DNA of 64,000 nt from Candidatus Solibacter sp. GTDB taxonomy: Bacteria; Acidobacteriota; Terriglobia; Bryobacterales; Bryobacteraceae. The translations under genes were made by a program, and so were the position numbers. Below the pieces are notes generated by a model, which worked only from the letters and a program-made list of their open reading frames with translations, was not told the DNA's origin and made no database searches. Positions 17,981 through 27,191 of this stretch are shown piece after piece; within the stretch, counting starts at the first letter, position 1, and every line of letters begins with the position of its first letter. The stretch is taken from NCBI GenBank assembly GCA_013822245.1, contig PNKE01000012.1, positions 47,312 through 111,311 of the forward strand. Direction: 5' to 3'.

Positions 17981-18029
17981 GAGTTCCTACCTTCGATTCT
18001 GCTTACGGGGATGAACTTGGGGGGCTTGC

Positions 18030-18056
18030 CCGGCAGTGCGGCGAGCGCACCGCCGG
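18030..18056 (-). promoter_or_regulatory. Intercistronic rpsB-tsf hairpin
   Basis: An 11-base stem with one G-T pair (18030-18040 with 18046-18056) and a five-base loop lies in the 91-base gap between rpsB and tsf. There is no T run after it, so a full terminator is unlikely. It could set the rpsB:tsf ratio through mRNA processing or partial termination (inference). Confidence 0.5.
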
Positions 18057-18071
18057 ACGGGGAATCAAACG

Positions 18072-18974
18072 CTACGCCTGTTCGGCGGGTTCGGCCGCGG
18101 CCTCGGCGGCTTCGGCGCGCTTGGGCAGCGATACCGACGGCAGGTCGAGGTCGGAGATGCCTTCGGTCAACACGTCCTCGTTCAGGCGCGGGTCAACGTA
18201 GTGGGCATACTGCGACATATCCTCGATCACCTCTTCGGTCTCGTCGCTGATCTCCTTGGCGGCGGCGCCGAAGTCGTGTTCACTGGCCAGGGCGCGGCCC
18301 TCGACCATGGCGTCGGAAACCTTGGTGGCGAACAGCCGGATGGCGCGCAGCGCGTCGTCGTTGCCGGGGATCGGCCAGTCCACTTCCGTGGGGTCGCAGT
18401 TGGTGTCGACGATGGCCACCACCGGGATGCCCAGCTTGCGGGCCTCCTTGACGGCGATGGATTCCTTGTTCGAGTCGATGATGAACACCATGTCGGGCAG
18501 CGTGTCCATGTCCCGGATACCGGCCAGGTTCGACAGCAGGTTCTTGCGTTCCCGGTCGAGCTGGATGAGTTCCTTCTTGGTGTGCCGCTCGCGCTCCATC
18601 GAGTCCTCGGCCAGGATGATGTCGAGCTCCTTCAGCCGCTTGATGGACTGCTTCACGGTGGAGAAGTTCGTCAGCAGGCCGCCCAGCCAGCGGTTGTTGA
18701 CATAGTACATGCCGCAGCGGTTGGCTTCCTCGAGGATCGCTTCCTGCGCCTGACGCTTGGTGCCGACGAACAGAATCGTCTTGCCCAGCGCGGCCTGCTC
18801 GGCCACATACCGCATCGCGTCCTTGAACAGCTTCAGCGTCTTTTGGAGATCGATGATGTAGATCCCGTTACGTTCGCCAAAGATGTATTCCTTCATCTTT
18901 GGATTCCAGCGCTTGGTCTGGTGCCCGAAGTGAACGCCGGCTTCGAGCAACTCCTTCATTGTGATGGTCGGCAA
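18072..18974 (-). CDS. rpsB: 30S ribosomal protein uS2
   Basis: 300 residues. [62 protein letters not shown] and [14 protein letters not shown] are all uS2 hallmarks. The protein is longer than the E. coli form, with an acidic/Ala-rich C-terminal tail ([13 protein letters not shown]), common in non-proteobacterial S2. The upstream 165-base leader can fold extensively and may mediate autoregulation. Confidence 0.97.
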   Translation of the reverse strand: MPTITMKELLEAGVHFGHQTKRWNPKMKEYIFGERNGIYIIDLQKTLKLFKDAMRYVAEQAALGKTILFVGTKRQAQEAILEEANRCGMYYVNNRWLGGLLTNFSTVKQSIKRLKELDIILAEDSMERERHTKKELIQLDRERKNLLSNLAGIRDMDTLPDMVFIIDSNKESIAVKEARKLGIPVVAIVDTNCDPTEVDWPIPGNDDALRAIRLFATKVSDAMVEGRALASEHDFGAAAKEISDETEEVIEDMSQYAHYVDPRLNEDVLTEGISDLDLPSVSLPKRAEAAEAAAEPAEQA

Positions 18975-19139
18975 TGGATTACCTCTGCTTCATTTCCGCG
19001 GCCCGATTCGTTCGCTCGCGCCGCCTGGGTTGACACAAGACCAGCCGCCACGGCCATTCCGGTGGTCCAAACGAGATTTACCGGAGGCTCGGGCGGCTGG
19101 CCAAAAAACACAGAATCCGTTCCGGGGACCCGGCGGGCT
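18975..19139 (-). promoter_or_regulatory. Structured rpsB 5' leader
   Basis: In the gap between rpsI and rpsB, a perfect 9-base inverted repeat (19041-19049 CCAGCCGCC with 19092-19100 GGCGGCTGG) encloses a second perfect 5-base stem (19059-19063 with 19080-19084). A T6 run lies just 5' of the outer stem on the minus strand. Nested pairing in the leader of rpsB fits an S2-binding autoregulatory element, known in other phyla. Equivalence here is inference. Confidence 0.45.
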
Positions 19140-19532
19140 CTAGCGCTTGGAGAACTGGAAGCGGGCTCGCGCGCCCTTCTGTCCGTACTTCTTGCGCTCG
19201 TGCTCGCGGGCGTCCCGGCGCAACATGCCGGCGCTTTTCAGCTTGCCCCGCAATTCGATGTTGAAATCGCAAAGCGCGCGCGCGATGCCCATCCGGGCCG
19301 CCTCGGCCTGGCCGGTGGTGCCGCCGCCGCGGCAGTTCAACAGCACGTCGAACTTGTCGGCGGTTTCCGTGGCCAGCAGCGGCTGCTTAACCGCGGCCCG
19401 GCCGCCGAACGTGGTGAAGTACTGTTCAAAGCTCTTCCCGTTCGCCTTGATCGCGCCCGTTCCGGGGCGCAAAAACACGCGGACCGTGGCGCGCTTGCGG
19501 CGGCCGGTCCCAAGATACTGAACAAATGCCAA
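19140..19532 (-). CDS. rpsI: 30S ribosomal protein uS9
   Basis: 130 residues. [22 protein letters not shown] start, [19 protein letters not shown] core and the RNA-contacting C-terminus ending in ARFQFSKR, the universal uS9 ending (usually FSKR). It follows rplM by 15 bases, the conserved order. Confidence 0.97.
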   Translation of the reverse strand: MAFVQYLGTGRRKRATVRVFLRPGTGAIKANGKSFEQYFTTFGGRAAVKQPLLATETADKFDVLLNCRGGGTTGQAEAARMGIARALCDFNIELRGKLKSAGMLRRDAREHERKKYGQKGARARFQFSKR

Positions 19533-19547
19533 GTGTAGCCTCCTACC

Positions 19548-19982
19548 CTATCCGGCCACAGCCATCGACTTCGGCTGCTGGGCGTCATGCGGGTGCTTTT
19601 CCCCGCCGTAAACCTTCAGCTTGCGGTACATCTGCTTGCCGAGTTTCGTCTTCGGCAGCATGCCCCGCACCGCTTCCTCGACCATCTTGATCGGCCGCGT
19701 GGCCCGCATCCTCTCGGCCGGGATCTCCGTCAGCCCGCCCGGATAGCCCGAGTGGCGGCGGTAAATCTTCTGGGTTTCCTTGTTGCCGGTCAGGATGGCC
19801 TTGTCGGCGTTGATAACGATGACATGATCGCCGGTGTCCAGAAACGGGGTGTATATGGGCTTATGCTTCCCCATCAGGACTTTGGCGGCCTTTGATGCGA
19901 CCCGTCCCAGAGCTGCTTCGCTGGCGTCAATCACAAACCAGCAACGCGTGATTTCGCTCTTGGACGGAAATTCGGTCTTCAT
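19548..19982 (-). CDS. rplM: 50S ribosomal protein uL13
   Basis: 144 residues. RCWFVIDASEAALGRVASKAA, the GKHKPIYTPFLDTGDHVIVINADK core and AVRGMLPKTKLGKQMYRKLK are diagnostic of uL13. First gene of the rplM-rpsI pair, with a good sigma-70 promoter about 40 bases upstream. Confidence 0.97.
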   Translation of the reverse strand: MKTEFPSKSEITRCWFVIDASEAALGRVASKAAKVLMGKHKPIYTPFLDTGDHVIVINADKAILTGNKETQKIYRRHSGYPGGLTEIPAERMRATRPIKMVEEAVRGMLPKTKLGKQMYRKLKVYGGEKHPHDAQQPKSMAVAG

Positions 19983-20020
19983 AAACAGACGATCTCCGCT
20001 TGAGGTCTTACAAAACTTTC

Positions 20021-20050
20021 ATTCTACGGACGCACTGCGCGCGCTGTCAA
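20021..20050 (-). promoter_or_regulatory. Sigma-70-type promoter for rplM-rpsI
   Basis: On the minus strand TTGACA (20050-20045) and TAGAAT (20026-20021) are separated by 18 bases, a near-consensus vegetative promoter. The predicted start of transcription leaves a leader of roughly 30 bases before the rplM ATG at 19982. Confidence 0.75.
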
Positions 20051-20125
20051 ACGGCGTGCGCTCACGCTTGTCGCAGAGAGACTTAACCATCCTACCACGG
20101 TTTCCGGCTCCATGTGAGCGCGACG

Positions 20126-20878
20126 CTAGGCTCGGATGATCCCGAATGGATCCCGGCTGTTAGCCTCCTTCACGCAGATCTGCTCCAGGAGTGCAAACGA
20201 CTCATGCAGCCGGAGCCGAGCCTTCTTCGCTGAAGTCGTTGGCCGTTCCCTTTGAAGCATCGCATACCCGCAGAAGTCCGCCAACTGGATGAAATAGGAT
20301 TGTCGAGACATCTTGAAAAACGGATCCTCGATCACTCTATCGATGGGCAAGTTGCGGTACTGGCTGCCGCCCGGCCAGCAACCACGGGCGCTGGGCATCG
20401 GATTGAATACGCCCATCCTTCGGACTAACTTGCGGTAGGCGAGTTCCTCCCCTTCGTCAAATACGAGGATGCCCCTGCCGTCCCATTCCTCCAACGACCG
20501 GTTGATCCGGTTGATGAGCCGCTCAAGGGTTCGGAGTTTCGTGTCTCTGGCTCCAAACGCATTGAACAGCCGCACCCCTGGAAGCGTGGCGAGCCAGGTC
20601 AACGTCAGATTGAATATCTCACCTCGTCGCCGCTTGGTGACAATCCCTGGCGCTATCCTGCCTCGGCCGGCACAGAAGTCGACGGCATGAAACTCCTTGT
20701 TGATGTAGATCCCGTCGCTATCTCTCAATTGTCTCCTGAACTGCTTGACGCGGCCGAGGACGTCTTTGTACCCCTCGACCGGGATGCAGAGGGCGGAGTA
20801 GCCATAGATGGCATGGTCTCCGGTATCGTCGATGTAGATGAAAAACGTTGACTTACCTGCCATGGGAGGTGTTAACAT
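20126..20878 (-). CDS. DUF3800 family protein
   Basis: 250 residues if started at 20878. A Met at 20863 (MAGKSTFFIYIDDTGDH) is the more natural start. DUF3800 features are the N-terminal beta strand with an Asp-Asp pair (YIDDTGDHA), a central LVFDEGEE, and the terminal YFIQLADFCGYAML. The family has an RNase-H-like layout and is often found near mobile or defence genes; activity is not established. It sits alone between the ribosomal-protein operon and etfBA, with fewer G/C-ending codons than its neighbours, suggesting acquisition. Confidence 0.8.
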   Translation of the reverse strand: MLTPPMAGKSTFFIYIDDTGDHAIYGYSALCIPVEGYKDVLGRVKQFRRQLRDSDGIYINKEFHAVDFCAGRGRIAPGIVTKRRRGEIFNLTLTWLATLPGVRLFNAFGARDTKLRTLERLINRINRSLEEWDGRGILVFDEGEELAYRKLVRRMGVFNPMPSARGCWPGGSQYRNLPIDRVIEDPFFKMSRQSYFIQLADFCGYAMLQRERPTTSAKKARLRLHESFALLEQICVKEANSRDPFGIIRA

Positions 20879-20938
20879 GGAGTCGCAGGACTGAACCCAT
20901 CATATCCGATGGGCGTAGGCCCAGCTTAACCAGGATGC

Positions 20939-20968
20939 GAAGAGCCCGTCAGCGATGGCGGGCTCTTC
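20939..20968. terminator. Terminator-like hairpin downstream of etfA
   Basis: A perfect 10-base inverted repeat (GAAGAGCCCG / CGGGCTCTTC) with a 10-base loop lies about 45 bases beyond the etfA stop and upstream of the DUF3800 gene. There is no long T run in either direction, so efficiency is uncertain. It is the only strong hairpin between the two minus-strand units. Confidence 0.55.
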
Positions 20969-21011
20969 TCTTGCACTTGACGCGCTGGGGATCCCTCGGT
21001 CTTGGCCGGAT

Positions 21012-21974
21012 TCAGACCCTCCGCAGTTCCTTTACGATTGCCGGGACCACGTCGAACAGGTCGCCCACGATGCCGTAGTCGGCCGACTCGAAGATGGGCG
21101 CATCAGGGTCCCTGTTGATCGCCACAATGCACTTGGACCCCTTCATCCCCACAATATGCTGGATCGCTCCCGAAATCCCTACCGCGACATACAGCTTCGG
21201 CGCGACCGTCTGGCCCGAACTGCCCACCTGGCGCTCCATGCCCATCCAGCCGTTGTCGCAAATCGGCCGCGAGGCCGCCAGTTCGGCCCCCAGCGCCTCG
21301 GCTAACTCCTTCACAATCTCCAAGTTGCCCTCTTCCTTGATGCCCCGGCCGGCGGCCACGATGCGTTCCGCCGCCGACAGATCCACCGTCCGCGCAGATT
21401 CCCGGTAAGGCTCGCCTGGCACCGCCGACGGGCCGAGTTCGCCCAACTCCGGCGCGACCGTCGTCACCGGCGCCGTCCCGGCTTCGGCCAGATCGGCACG
21501 GTACGCGCCCGCCTGGATGGTCACAATGGCCGGCCCGCTCGAATCGCAGCGGAACGTCCCTGCCATCTTGCCCTGGAACAGTTGCCGTTCGACAACCAGG
21601 CCCTTTTCGTCCATGGCGACCGAAACCGCGTCGCTCACCAGCGGCCGGCCCAGCCGCGCGGCCAGGCGGGGCGCGAAGTCCCGCGTCCGGTAGGTATGCG
21701 GCAGCAGCACCACGTCCGGCTTCTCGGCCGCGATCACCCACGCCAGCGCCTGGACCGCCGCCGCGGCAGTGTAAACCCCCAACGCCGGGTGATCGAGCAC
21801 GACGACCTTCGCCGCCCGGTACCCTCCCAGCGACTGCGCGGCCCCGGCGGCGCCCGCGCCCATCACGGCCACGATCAATTCACCGCCCAGGCTCTGCCCC
21901 GCCGCCACCGTCTCCAGCGACATTCTATGCAGCGCGCCGCCCTGCTGCTCGGCAATGACGAGAACCCGGCTCAT
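21012..21974 (-). CDS. etfA: Electron transfer flavoprotein, alpha subunit
   Basis: 320 residues. The C-terminal FAD-binding domain has the family signature: VGSSGQTVAPKLYVAVGISG, then QHIVGMKGSKCIVAINRDP and PIFESADYGIVGD. Takes electrons from acyl-CoA and other flavin dehydrogenases and passes them on to ETF:quinone oxidoreductase. Its start overlaps the etfB stop by four bases (ATGA). Confidence 0.95.
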   Translation of the reverse strand: MSRVLVIAEQQGGALHRMSLETVAAGQSLGGELIVAVMGAGAAGAAQSLGGYRAAKVVVLDHPALGVYTAAAAVQALAWVIAAEKPDVVLLPHTYRTRDFAPRLAARLGRPLVSDAVSVAMDEKGLVVERQLFQGKMAGTFRCDSSGPAIVTIQAGAYRADLAEAGTAPVTTVAPELGELGPSAVPGEPYRESARTVDLSAAERIVAAGRGIKEEGNLEIVKELAEALGAELAASRPICDNGWMGMERQVGSSGQTVAPKLYVAVGISGAIQHIVGMKGSKCIVAINRDPDAPIFESADYGIVGDLFDVVPAIVKELRRV

Positions 21975-22741
21975 ATCGCCCTCGCTTCGAATCTCAGCTT
22001 CTCGATCAGTTTGGCCGCCTGCTCCCTGGGCGTGCCCTCGATCATCTCCCCCTGCTTCTTCTTCACCGGCGGCGCCAGCCGTTCCAGCACCGCCAGCGGC
22101 GCGGCATCGATGCCCAGATCCGCCGCCGTCATCACCTTCACTTCCTTCGTCCGCGCCTTCTTGATACCCATCAGCGTGGCGTAGCGCAGTTTGTTGATGC
22201 CGCTCTGCACGGCCAGCAAAGCGGGCATGGGAACCGTCAGGTCCTGAAACCAGCCGCCTTCGAGCTCCCGCTTCACCTTCAACACGCCGCCTTCGACGTC
22301 GATCTTCATGACGATGGTCGCATGCGCCATGCCCAGCAGCTCGGCCATCATGACGCCCGTTTCGCCGCGCCCGGCATCGTCGGACTGCAACCCCGTCAGA
22401 ATCACGTCGGGCGACTCGGTTCGTGCCGCCGCCGCCAGCAACCGCGCCAGGCTCAGCGAATCCCAGCCGTCCAGGCCTTCTTCTTCTATGTGAATCGCCC
22501 GGTCTGCGCCCTTCGCCAGCGCCTCGCGGATCGACGACGACACCCTCGACGGACCCGCCGCCGCCACCACCACCTCGCCGCCATGCTGTTCTTTCAACTG
22601 CAAGCCGGCTTCCAGCGCGTAGGCGTCCGGCTCGTTGATCTCATAGGTCAAGTCTGTCTCGTCGATCCACCGGCTGTCCGCGGATTGCTTCAGCACGCTG
22701 TCGCGCGAGGCGACCTGTTTGATTGCCACAAGTATCTTCAT
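21971..22741 (-). CDS. etfB: Electron transfer flavoprotein, beta subunit
   Basis: 256 residues. MKILVAIKQVASRDS start, EINEPDAYALEAGLQLKE, AMP-site region LTGLQSDDAGRGETGVMMAELLG and the C-terminal AAKLIEKLRFEA. Forms the heterodimer with EtfA. First gene of etfBA. The 130-base gap upstream to the divergent peroxidase gene presumably holds both promoters; no clear match was seen. Confidence 0.95.
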   Translation of the reverse strand: MKILVAIKQVASRDSVLKQSADSRWIDETDLTYEINEPDAYALEAGLQLKEQHGGEVVVAAAGPSRVSSSIREALAKGADRAIHIEEEGLDGWDSLSLARLLAAAARTESPDVILTGLQSDDAGRGETGVMMAELLGMAHATIVMKIDVEGGVLKVKRELEGGWFQDLTVPMPALLAVQSGINKLRYATLMGIKKARTKEVKVMTAADLGIDAAPLAVLERLAPPVKKKQGEMIEGTPREQAAKLIEKLRFEARAI

Positions 22742-22871
22742 ACGATTGCCCTGATGCAGCCCCCATGCCGGGCCGCAACCTCACCAGTTTATCCGCACCC
22801 GGCGCTCAAGGCGACGCCGCGTTGCCCTGCCGCATCCCCGCGCGCCATGATGGCTGTGAGACGCTCACGAC

Positions 22872-23897
22872 ATGTCCCGGATGACCATTCAGTCCGGCCT
22901 CGCCGCCGTAGCGCTTTTCGCCGGCGCGGCGACGGCCGCCGAGATCGATCCCGTGCGGCTGAAACGGTTCGCCCCGCTGCCGCCCGTGGTCCATTCCAGG
23001 ACCAACCCCATCACGCCGGCCAAGACCGATCTCGGCCGCATGCTCTTCTACGAGACCAGGATCTCGAAGAGCCACAAGATCAGTTGCAATACCTGCCACC
23101 TGCTCGACAACTACGGCGTCGACCTTGAACGCGTCTCCGGCGGCCACAACGGCCTTAAAGGAACCCGCAATTCTCCGACTGTCTACAACGCCGCCGGCCA
23201 CTTCGTCCAGTTCTGGGACGGCCGCGCGCCGGATGTCGAGGAGCAGTCCAAGGCGCCGGTGCTGAATCCCGTCGAAATGGCTATGCCGGATGAACCCTCG
23301 GTGGTGGCCGTGCTGAATTCGATGCCCGGCTACGTTGCCGCCTTCAAGAAGGCTTTCCCGACCGAAGCCGACCCGGTCACGTTCGGCAACTTCGCCGAGG
23401 CGGTCGGAGCTTTTGAGCGCCAACTGATGACGCCCTCGCGCTGGGACCGCTTCCTCAAGGGCGACAAAGCGGCCCTCAGCGATGCCGAGAAATCGGGCTT
23501 CAACACCTTCTACGATTCCGGCTGCGCCACCTGCCATTCAGGCATCTATCTCGGCGGCCAGATGTATCAGAAAGCCGGCGTCGTCAAGCCGTGGCCCAAT
23601 CAGAAGGACACCGGCCGCCACATGGTGACCAAACGCGCCGCGGACCGGATGATGTTCAAAGTCCCGTCGCTGCGCAATGTCGAAAAGACTCCGCCTTACT
23701 TCCACGACGGCAGCGTGCAGGGATTGGAAGCCGCCATCCGCCACATGGGCGAATACGAAACCGGGCGCATGCTCCCGCCCGCCGAAACGGCCTCCATCGC
23801 CGCCTTCCTGCGGTCGCTGACCGGCACGATCCCGTCCGCCTTCATCCGCCCGCCGAAGTTGCCCGCATCTGGCCCGAAAACACCGCGCCCCCGGTAA
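22872..23897 (+). CDS. Dihaem cytochrome c peroxidase / MauG-family protein
   Basis: 341 residues with a cleavable signal peptide (about 1-23, ending ATAA). Two c-type haem sites: CNTCH at about 72-76 and CATCH at about 218-222. Family motifs around them include LGRMLFYETRIS, GTRNSPTVYNAAG, FWDGRAPDVEEQ and the late VPSLRNVEKTPPYFHDGS. Periplasmic reduction of hydrogen peroxide with electrons from cytochrome c is the usual role; some relatives modify proteins instead. Monocistronic by context. Confidence 0.9.
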   Translation: MSRMTIQSGLAAVALFAGAATAAEIDPVRLKRFAPLPPVVHSRTNPITPAKTDLGRMLFYETRISKSHKISCNTCHLLDNYGVDLERVSGGHNGLKGTRNSPTVYNAAGHFVQFWDGRAPDVEEQSKAPVLNPVEMAMPDEPSVVAVLNSMPGYVAAFKKAFPTEADPVTFGNFAEAVGAFERQLMTPSRWDRFLKGDKAALSDAEKSGFNTFYDSGCATCHSGIYLGGQMYQKAGVVKPWPNQKDTGRHMVTKRAADRMMFKVPSLRNVEKTPPYFHDGSVQGLEAAIRHMGEYETGRMLPPAETASIAAFLRSLTGTIPSAFIRPPKLPASGPKTPRPR

Positions 23898-23921
23898 GAC
23901 GGCTCCAGGGACGCCGCCGGT

Positions 23922-26900
23922 CTATTGGAGGATCACCGTAACGGCGTTCGAGTCCCTGCCGCCGGCGGACACCGTGACTGTCGCCAGTCCGCTGCCGGCA
24001 AGGCTTTGCGGCAACGGTCCGACGCGGATTTCGTCGATCCCTGGCAGGCTGCCGTGCGCGGCCGCCGATTCCACCGCAACCGTCACCCCGCCGACGCTTG
24101 CCGTGATCCCCGCCGCGCCGCCCGCCGGCCGCATCCCGGTCCCGTACAACTGCAAGTACACCTTGCGCGAAGCGTCGCTCATCGAAATCGGCGCCGCCGC
24201 CATCGCGCCCGCTACTTCCCTGAACGCCGTGGACCACTGGTCCATGCCCGCCGCGTCGCGGTGGACGACGGAAATCAGCCCGGCGCCAGACCCGCTGCCG
24301 TCGGCGGAGAACAGCCCCGGGCCTGTCGCGGTCACATAGACCGAGCCAGCCGCAATCTCGCCGCTCTGCTTTTTCACCTGCAATGAAGCCTGGCCCAGCG
24401 CCACGCCGCCGGGGATGTAGAAGTCCGCCTGGTTCGGCGATACCATGCTGACAAGGCCGGCGTGGGTTGCGCCGGCGCTGTCCGTGATCGATACCGTCAC
24501 CCCGCCTAACTCCGCCGGCGGATTGCTGCCCGGCGCGTAGAGCGTCTCCGAGGCGAGCTTCACTCCCATGGCGCTGGCCAGCGACGCCGGCGCAAGCGTC
24601 ACTGCCTGCCTGCTGGCGGTATTCACAATCCAGTCCGACGCCTGCCGCGGCTCCCCGCCGTCGTCAGGACCGCTGCCGGCGTTGCCCGGCTGGCCCGTCA
24701 CCCATCTGGCGCCGATCAGCGGATCGCTCACCTCCTTCAACTCGCTGGCCGACGCCGGGTGGGCGTAGACGTATTGCGGCGAATTCAGCGTCAGCCCAAG
24801 CCCGCTGTAGTCAGGGCCGCGCATCTGCCCTCCATTGATGCTCTCGATCCTGTAGTCGTGCATCTCCGGCGCATAATAGGTTGCGCCCCCGCCGATGTGG
24901 TTGTTGATCCCGATGGCCTTGGCCTGGTTTGAATCGCAGAACACCCAGTTGGTTGTCTGGAACACGTTGTTCTGGACCAGCGGCGGCTCGGTGACCTTGT
25001 TGTCGATCAACAGCGCGCAACCGTCGTGTTTCAGGCTGTTCACCACCGTGTTGTTCAGGAAATAGAGCTTCGGCGGCGCCCCGGTATGCATCCCCTCGTG
25101 GCCGAAGGCCAGGATGTTGCTGTTCTCCGACCGCGCCCCCTGCTGGATGTCGTTGCCGATGACATACGCCGTTCCGCCGTTGGCGATCTGCAACTCGTAA
25201 CTGGCCGTGCCGCCCTCGTCGGTCAGCCGGTTGTAGAGGATATGGTTGACCCTGGCGCGCGTCTTCACCAGGTGGCCTCGCCGGCAGTGGTGCGAGTATG
25301 AGTAGCGCAGAATGAACGTGTCCACGCTGGGAATGTACATATTGTGCGTGGACCCGTTCGTGCCGTTATAGGCAAACTCGCTGTACTCGATCGTCAATGT
25401 CCCCCTCAACTCCGCCATGCCCAGGATGCCGTTCTCGTTGTGGTGGAAATAGACACGCCTCAGGAACAGCCCCGGCGCTTCGGCCCGGATGCCGGCGCCG
25501 TTGCCGCTGGACACCTTGCAGCCCGAAAGCTCGATGTTCTCGATCAACGCATTGGCTCCGCCGATCACCCAGATCGCCTTGCCGCCGTGGTTCTTTCCGG
25601 CGGCGTCGATCCGCGCCATCCCGTTCACGCCCCGGATCGTCAGGTCCGCCTTCGTCCAGCCGCACACGTCGCCGTCATACGTCCCGTTGCCGGCGGCGTC
25701 GACCTCGATCGTGTCGCCCGGCGCCGCTGCCGCGATGGCCGCGCACGGCTTGGCGTACTGATGGCCCGGCCCCACCCTCAACGTCTTTCCCGTGCCCGTT
25801 CTCACCCACAGCGGCGGCGTGCTTGCCGACCGGTTGCCCGCTCCATCCACCGCCTGCAACTTATAGCTATAGCCCTGCTGCGTTCCGGCGCTGTTGTCGG
25901 TGAACGTCTGCATCGCCTCCACCGGGCCTTGCGGAACCGAACCGATCCGCTTGCCGTCCCGGTAGATGTCGTAACGCGCCACCCCATCGTCGTCGGGCGA
26001 CGACTCCCAGCCGATCCGCGCCATTCCGGCCGCGGTGTGCAGCACACTCAACCCGCCCGGCGTCCCAGGGCTTGAATTCGTCGCCGCTGGAACCCCATTC
26101 ACGATGTCCAGTTCCACCGCGCTGCTCGCCGAATTGCCCGCCTGGTCGGTGGCGGTCACCGAGATCGTGTGCCGGCCGTCGCCCACCGTGCGGCTGTCCC
26201 AGAGCCGCTGGAACGGGTTCGCCGTCAGCACTCCGCCCAACGGCGCGCCGTCCACGAAAAACCGTACCTGCGGATTCGATACGTTGTCGGTGGCCTTGGC
26301 CGCCAGCCGGATCACGCCTCGCTGGGCGTCGGTTCGACGCGGTTCGAGGAAAGACACCTCGGGCGGCGTGGTGTCCACGAACGGTCCTTCGCCTTCCACC
26401 GTGATCGAGGTCAGATAGTCGTCGCACGCCCAGAAACCGCCGCCGTAGTCGCTCGAATTCGACGCGCCAATGCTGATATTCGACTTCGCCGTCCACTTCG
26501 GATTCACCATCGGGTAGGAGAACTTGCCCACCTCGCCGCCGTTCACGAACACCGTGCCCTGTCCGGCCCCGTCCCACGCCACCCGGATGCGGATCGTCAC
26601 CCCCTTGCCGAACATCGCATCCTCGGACCCTCGCGGCACGAAATACGTGTGTCCGCTGTTAAAGAAACTGGCGTAAAAGGTGATGTAGTCATCCATCATC
26701 CCCCAGCCCAGCCAGGCGATCTTTGACCCCTCATCGTCGGACACGTGCAAAGCGATGCGATAGACGTAGCGGTTGCCCTCGGCCGCCGGCAGGGCTTTGC
26801 GTCCCGCGAAGCTCAGTCTGCTCTCCACCGCCACTTCCACCTGGCCCGGCACCCTGTAATCGAACATCTCGCCCACGCCCGCGCCCGTGAAGTTGTAGTA

Positions 26901-27191
26901 CGAGGTGTTTCTGTTCTGCTGGCCCGAAACCGTGAACGCCACCCCCGGCCCGCCCTCCTTGTAAACCGGCGCCCCGGTGCCGCGCATCACCAGCGTTCCC
27001 TTCAGGTCCGCCGGCTTGATCGCCGGCGTCACCTCGGCGCCGTTGGCCACCTGAGCCACGTTTGCCCGCGAAAGCTGCAAATCGAACGCCGTCCGCCATG
27101 CGGCTCCTGTCTCAGGCGCGCCGGCCGCCGTCACCGGCATCGCAGCCACCGCCATCAAGGCGGCCATCACGCTCGTCCCATTGCTCCGCAT
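23922..27191 (-). CDS. Large secreted multidomain beta-helix protein with TIGR03437 C-terminal domain
   Basis: 1089 residues from the ATG at 27191, chosen because it follows GGAGGGG and opens a signal peptide (MRSNGTSVMAALMAVAAMP). From N to C: a concanavalin/LamG-like region (to about 275); an Ig-like module (DTTPPEVSFLEPRRTDAQRG, about 275-360); an FN3-like module (about 370-460); a right-handed parallel beta-helix (about 465-830, with YFHHNENGILG and NNVFQTTNWVF rungs); then about 230 residues typical of the Solibacter-type TIGR03437 domain (IVNTASRQAVTLAPASLAS, VSPNQADFYIP). Likely extracellular carbohydrate-binding or degrading; no catalytic residues could be assigned. It converges with the peroxidase gene, 24 bases apart. 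Confidence 0.85.
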   Translation of the reverse strand: MRSNGTSVMAALMAVAAMPVTAAGAPETGAAWRTAFDLQLSRANVAQVANGAEVTPAIKPADLKGTLVMRGTGAPVYKEGGPGVAFTVSGQQNRNTSYYNFTGAGVGEMFDYRVPGQVEVAVESRLSFAGRKALPAAEGNRYVYRIALHVSDDEGSKIAWLGWGMMDDYITFYASFFNSGHTYFVPRGSEDAMFGKGVTIRIRVAWDGAGQGTVFVNGGEVGKFSYPMVNPKWTAKSNISIGASNSSDYGGGFWACDDYLTSITVEGEGPFVDTTPPEVSFLEPRRTDAQRGVIRLAAKATDNVSNPQVRFFVDGAPLGGVLTANPFQRLWDSRTVGDGRHTISVTATDQAGNSASSAVELDIVNGVPAATNSSPGTPGGLSVLHTAAGMARIGWESSPDDDGVARYDIYRDGKRIGSVPQGPVEAMQTFTDNSAGTQQGYSYKLQAVDGAGNRSASTPPLWVRTGTGKTLRVGPGHQYAKPCAAIAAAAPGDTIEVDAAGNGTYDGDVCGWTKADLTIRGVNGMARIDAAGKNHGGKAIWVIGGANALIENIELSGCKVSSGNGAGIRAEAPGLFLRRVYFHHNENGILGMAELRGTLTIEYSEFAYNGTNGSTHNMYIPSVDTFILRYSYSHHCRRGHLVKTRARVNHILYNRLTDEGGTASYELQIANGGTAYVIGNDIQQGARSENSNILAFGHEGMHTGAPPKLYFLNNTVVNSLKHDGCALLIDNKVTEPPLVQNNVFQTTNWVFCDSNQAKAIGINNHIGGGATYYAPEMHDYRIESINGGQMRGPDYSGLGLTLNSPQYVYAHPASASELKEVSDPLIGARWVTGQPGNAGSGPDDGGEPRQASDWIVNTASRQAVTLAPASLASAMGVKLASETLYAPGSNPPAELGGVTVSITDSAGATHAGLVSMVSPNQADFYIPGGVALGQASLQVKKQSGEIAAGSVYVTATGPGLFSADGSGSGAGLISVVHRDAAGMDQWSTAFREVAGAMAAAPISMSDASRKVYLQLYGTGMRPAGGAAGITASVGGVTVAVESAAAHGSLPGIDEIRVGPLPQSLAGSGLATVTVSAGGRDSNAVTVILQ

